NCBI RefSeq assembly: GCF_004791025.1 | Contig: NZ_SRUO01000005.1 | Location: 1 to 64,000, forward strand | Direction: 5' to 3' | Length of the DNA stretch: 64,000 bases | Origin: Mesorhizobium sp. M4B.F.Ca.ET.203.01.1.1 | GTDB lineage: Bacteria > Pseudomonadota > Alphaproteobacteria > Rhizobiales > Rhizobiaceae | Part shown: in pieces, positions 62,202-64,000 of the stretch | How the letters are laid out: every line of letters begins with the position of its first letter | Position numbering within the stretch: the first letter of the stretch is position 1 | Made by a program: the position numbers and the translations under genes | Notes under the pieces: generated by a model | Database searches by the model: none | Seen by the model: the letters and a program-made list of their open reading frames with translations, nothing else | Told to the model about the DNA's origin: nothing

Positions 62202-63177
62202 GTCGATACTGATTGCCTTCCTGTCATTGGTCATTGAGCGGGCACTCGGCTACCCGGACTGGCTGTTCGGGGCCATCGGCCATCCCGTCACCTGGTTCGG
62301 CAGGCTGATATCCTTTCTCGATCGCGCGCTCAACCGCGCCACTGATTCCGACGCTCAGCGTCGCCGCCGGGGCGTCATGGCTCTGCTGGTCATTGTTCTG
62401 GTGCCGGCGGCCATCGCTTTTGCCGTGCAGCTCCTGCTCTGGCAGATGTTTCCGGTCGGCCTCATCATCACCGCGATCCTGGCGTCGACGCTCATGTCGC
62501 AGAAGAGCCTGGCCGATCATGTCGAGGCGGTGGCCGACGCGCTCGACACCGGCGGCCTTACGCTCGGCCGCATCGCCGTCTCGCGCATCGTCGGCCGCGA
62601 TCCCGAAAAGCTCGACAAGGCAGGCGTTTCCCGCGCGGCGATCGAAAGCCTGGCCGAGAATTTCTCCGACGGCATCGTCGCTCCGGCCTTCTGGACCGGG
62701 GTCTGCGGCCTGGCCGGCGGCGTCGCCTACAAGGCCGCCAACACCGCCGATTCGATGATCGGCCACCGCACGCCGCGCCATGAGGCCTTCGGCTGGGCGG
62801 CGGCGCGCTTCGACGACTGGATCAACCTGCCGGCATCGCGGCTGACAGGGCTGCTGATCGTGCTGGCTGCCTTCTTCGTCAAAGGCGCGGACCCCCGCAA
62901 CGCCTGGCAGGCCATGCGGCGCGACGCGAAAAAGCACCGTTCGCCCAATGCCGGCTGGCCGGAGGCGGCGATGGCCGGCGCGTTGGGTCTCGCCCTGGCC
63001 GGCCCGCGCAGCTACAGCGGCGTGGTCGTCGAGGATGCCTACATGGGCGAAGGCGGCCGGCGCGAGGCGGAAAGCCTCGACATCAGGCAGGCGCTGAAGC
63101 TCTACCAGGTGGCCGACTGGCTGCTGATCGCGCTGTTCGGCATGCTGTCGGCGCTGTTGATCTATCTGACGATGTGA
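62200..63177 (+). CDS. cobD: Adenosylcobinamide-phosphate synthase (CobD/CbiB)
   Basis: This 325-residue integral membrane protein attaches aminopropanol phosphate to adenosylcobyric acid. Family motifs include the N-terminal LVIERALGYPDWLFGAIGHPVTWFG, the central ESLAENFSDGIVAPAFW, KAANTADSMIGH and a C-terminal AMAGALGLALAGPRSYSGVVV. Its ATG (62200) shares the CATG with the divergent cobC start. It stops directly against the convergent cobO gene. Confidence 0.93.
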   Translation: MSILIAFLSLVIERALGYPDWLFGAIGHPVTWFGRLISFLDRALNRATDSDAQRRRRGVMALLVIVLVPAAIAFAVQLLLWQMFPVGLIITAILASTLMSQKSLADHVEAVADALDTGGLTLGRIAVSRIVGRDPEKLDKAGVSRAAIESLAENFSDGIVAPAFWTGVCGLAGGVAYKAANTADSMIGHRTPRHEAFGWAAARFDDWINLPASRLTGLLIVLAAFFVKGADPRNAWQAMRRDAKKHRSPNAGWPEAAMAGALGLALAGPRSYSGVVVEDAYMGEGGRREAESLDIRQALKLYQVADWLLIALFGMLSALLIYLTM

Positions 63178-63792
63178 TCAGAACTCGATGCCTTGCTGGG
63201 CTTTCACGCCCGCCGAGAAATGGTGCTTGGTGAGGCCCATTTCGGTGACGAGATCGGCCGCCTCGACGAGCAGCGGCTTGGCGTTTCGGCCGGTGACGAT
63301 GATATGCAGGTCAGCACGGCGCGCCTTCAGCGCGGCAACGACCTTTTCCAGATCGAGATAGTCGTAGCGCAGCGCGATGTTGAGCTCGTCGAGCACGACA
63401 AGGCTGATCGACGGATCCGCCATCAGCTCCAGTGCTTTTGCCCAGGCGGCCTCGGCGGCGGCGATATCGCGCTTCAGGTCCTGCGTCTCCCAGGTGAAGC
63501 CCTCGCCCATCGCATGCCAGACGACGCGGTCGCCGAAGGCGGCGAAGGCGTCCTTCTCGCCGGTATGCCATTTGCCCTTGATGAACTGCACGACGCCGAC
63601 GCGCCTGCCGTAGCCGAGCATCCTGAGCGCCAGCCCGAAGGCGGCCGTGGTCTTGCCCTTGCCCGGGCCGGTGTTGACGATCAGCAGCCCCTTCTCGATC
63701 GTCTTTGCCGCCACCTCGGCATCCTGCACAGCCTTGCGCTTGGCCATCTTGGCGCGGTGGCGCTCGGCATCCTTGTCATCGGTCTCAGTCAT
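63178..63792 (-). CDS. cobO: Cob(I)yrinic acid a,c-diamide adenosyltransferase
   Basis: This 204-residue CobO/BtuR/CobA ATP:corrinoid adenosyltransferase has the P-loop VNTGPGKGKTTAAFGLALR near residue 39, QFIKGKW, the VVLDELNIALRYDYL Walker-B-like stretch and TGRNAKPLLVEAADLVTEM. It loads the 5'-deoxyadenosyl ligand. The cobP gene is next upstream, 1 nt away. Confidence 0.95.
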   Translation of the reverse strand: MTETDDKDAERHRAKMAKRKAVQDAEVAAKTIEKGLLIVNTGPGKGKTTAAFGLALRMLGYGRRVGVVQFIKGKWHTGEKDAFAAFGDRVVWHAMGEGFTWETQDLKRDIAAAEAAWAKALELMADPSISLVVLDELNIALRYDYLDLEKVVAALKARRADLHIIVTGRNAKPLLVEAADLVTEMGLTKHHFSAGVKAQQGIEF

Positions 63793-63793
63793 C

Positions 63794-64000
63794 TCACTTC
63801 ACCTTCAGCGGCAGACCGGCCACCATCAGCAGCACCGTATTGGCGACGGCGGCGACCTGCTGGTTGAGCCGGCCGGCCGCATCGCGAAACCGCCTCGCCA
63901 GCGCATTGTCGGGCACGATGCCCAGGCCGACCTCGTTGGACACCACGAACCACGGCCCGCGCGGCCGCGATAGAACATCCACAAGCCGCCGGCATTCCGC
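63794..64000 (-). CDS. cobP: Adenosylcobinamide kinase/guanylyltransferase (CobP/CobU), partial
   Basis: This is the C-terminal 68 residues, open to the window edge. The VVSNEVGLGIVPDNALARRFRD and LNQQVAAVANTVLLMVAGLP segments are those that end CobU/CobP. The P-loop and active-site His are beyond the edge. Its stop is 1 nt before the cobO start, suggesting a cobP-cobO operon. Confidence 0.88.
   Translation of the reverse strand, partial: AECRRLVDVLSRPRGPWFVVSNEVGLGIVPDNALARRFRDAAGRLNQQVAAVANTVLLMVAGLPLKVK

Noticed and set aside
61150..64000. A cobalamin riboswitch near the cob genes
   Set aside because: No B12-box-like sequence was recognised; the gene junctions are too tight to hold one. 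It may lie outside the window.

Overview
The window looks like a chromosomal segment of a member of the Rhizobiales, most likely Mesorhizobium or a close Phyllobacteriaceae relative. The reasons are the uniformly high G+C codon use, rhizobial-type intergenic palindromes, DUF1127 mini-proteins, the riboswitch-controlled thiCOSGED operon, Pseudomonas denitrificans-type cob genes and a heterotetrameric sarcosine oxidase. This is a judgement from gene content, not from a marker gene. Nothing in it looks like a prophage, plasmid or insertion sequence, and no rRNA or tRNA was recognised.

Layout. (1) 1-8598: a corrinoid-dependent methyl-transfer module. It has a B12 carrier protein (cut by the window edge), a DUF1638 protein, a Virulence_fact-domain protein, a MetV-like zinc/Fe-S protein, MetF, an AcsE-like methyl-THF:corrinoid methyltransferase and a RACo-type reductive activator. 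A perfect palindrome lies in front of the methyltransferase gene. (2) 8600-16400: small DUF1127-like genes around an LsrB/VtlR-like LysR regulator, a GbdR-like GlxA/AraC regulator, and a MocR regulator facing a DUF1127-TauE/SafE pair across three direct repeats. (3) 16415-19903: a VWA protein and a large FAD/GcvT methylglycine dehydrogenase. (4) 20062-25405: thiCOSGED behind a TPP riboswitch. (5) 25504-33356: a seven-gene minus-strand operon with a HAD-UbiA fusion, a DprE1-like oxidase, a small transporter, a sugar epimerase, a class III aminotransferase, a GT-C-like membrane protein and an FkbM methyltransferase; together they suggest polyprenyl-phosphate-sugar chemistry. (6) 34135-43628: a mechanosensitive channel, soxBDAG and an MFS exporter. 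(7) 43654-53460: a nitroreductase and an XRE-cupin regulator leading an overlapping four-gene operon (two methylglycine-dehydrogenase-like proteins, a homocysteine S-methyltransferase-like protein and an aminotransferase), then two flavodoxin-fold oxidoreductases. (8) 53623-60628: an FAD oxidase, a cytosine-deaminase-like amidohydrolase, an NMT1-type ABC importer, a Rid-family protein and a creatininase-family enzyme. (9) 60640-64000: a tyrosine-phosphatase-like protein and the cobalamin genes cobC, cobD, cobO and cobP (partial).

How the parts fit. N-methyl and one-carbon metabolism recurs throughout. A corrinoid pathway can move methyl groups to tetrahydrofolate and oxidise them. Three FAD/GcvT dehydrogenases and SoxBDAG can demethylate dimethylglycine- and sarcosine-like compounds onto tetrahydrofolate. 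A GbdR-like regulator could sense such compounds, and cob genes can supply the corrinoid. This linkage is inference from gene content. The most unusual points are the acetogen-like methyl branch in a probable aerobe, the HAD-UbiA/DprE1 operon, and several operator candidates (three MocR-type direct repeats, ATGTCGCAA sites shared by two promoters, and the methyltransferase palindrome).
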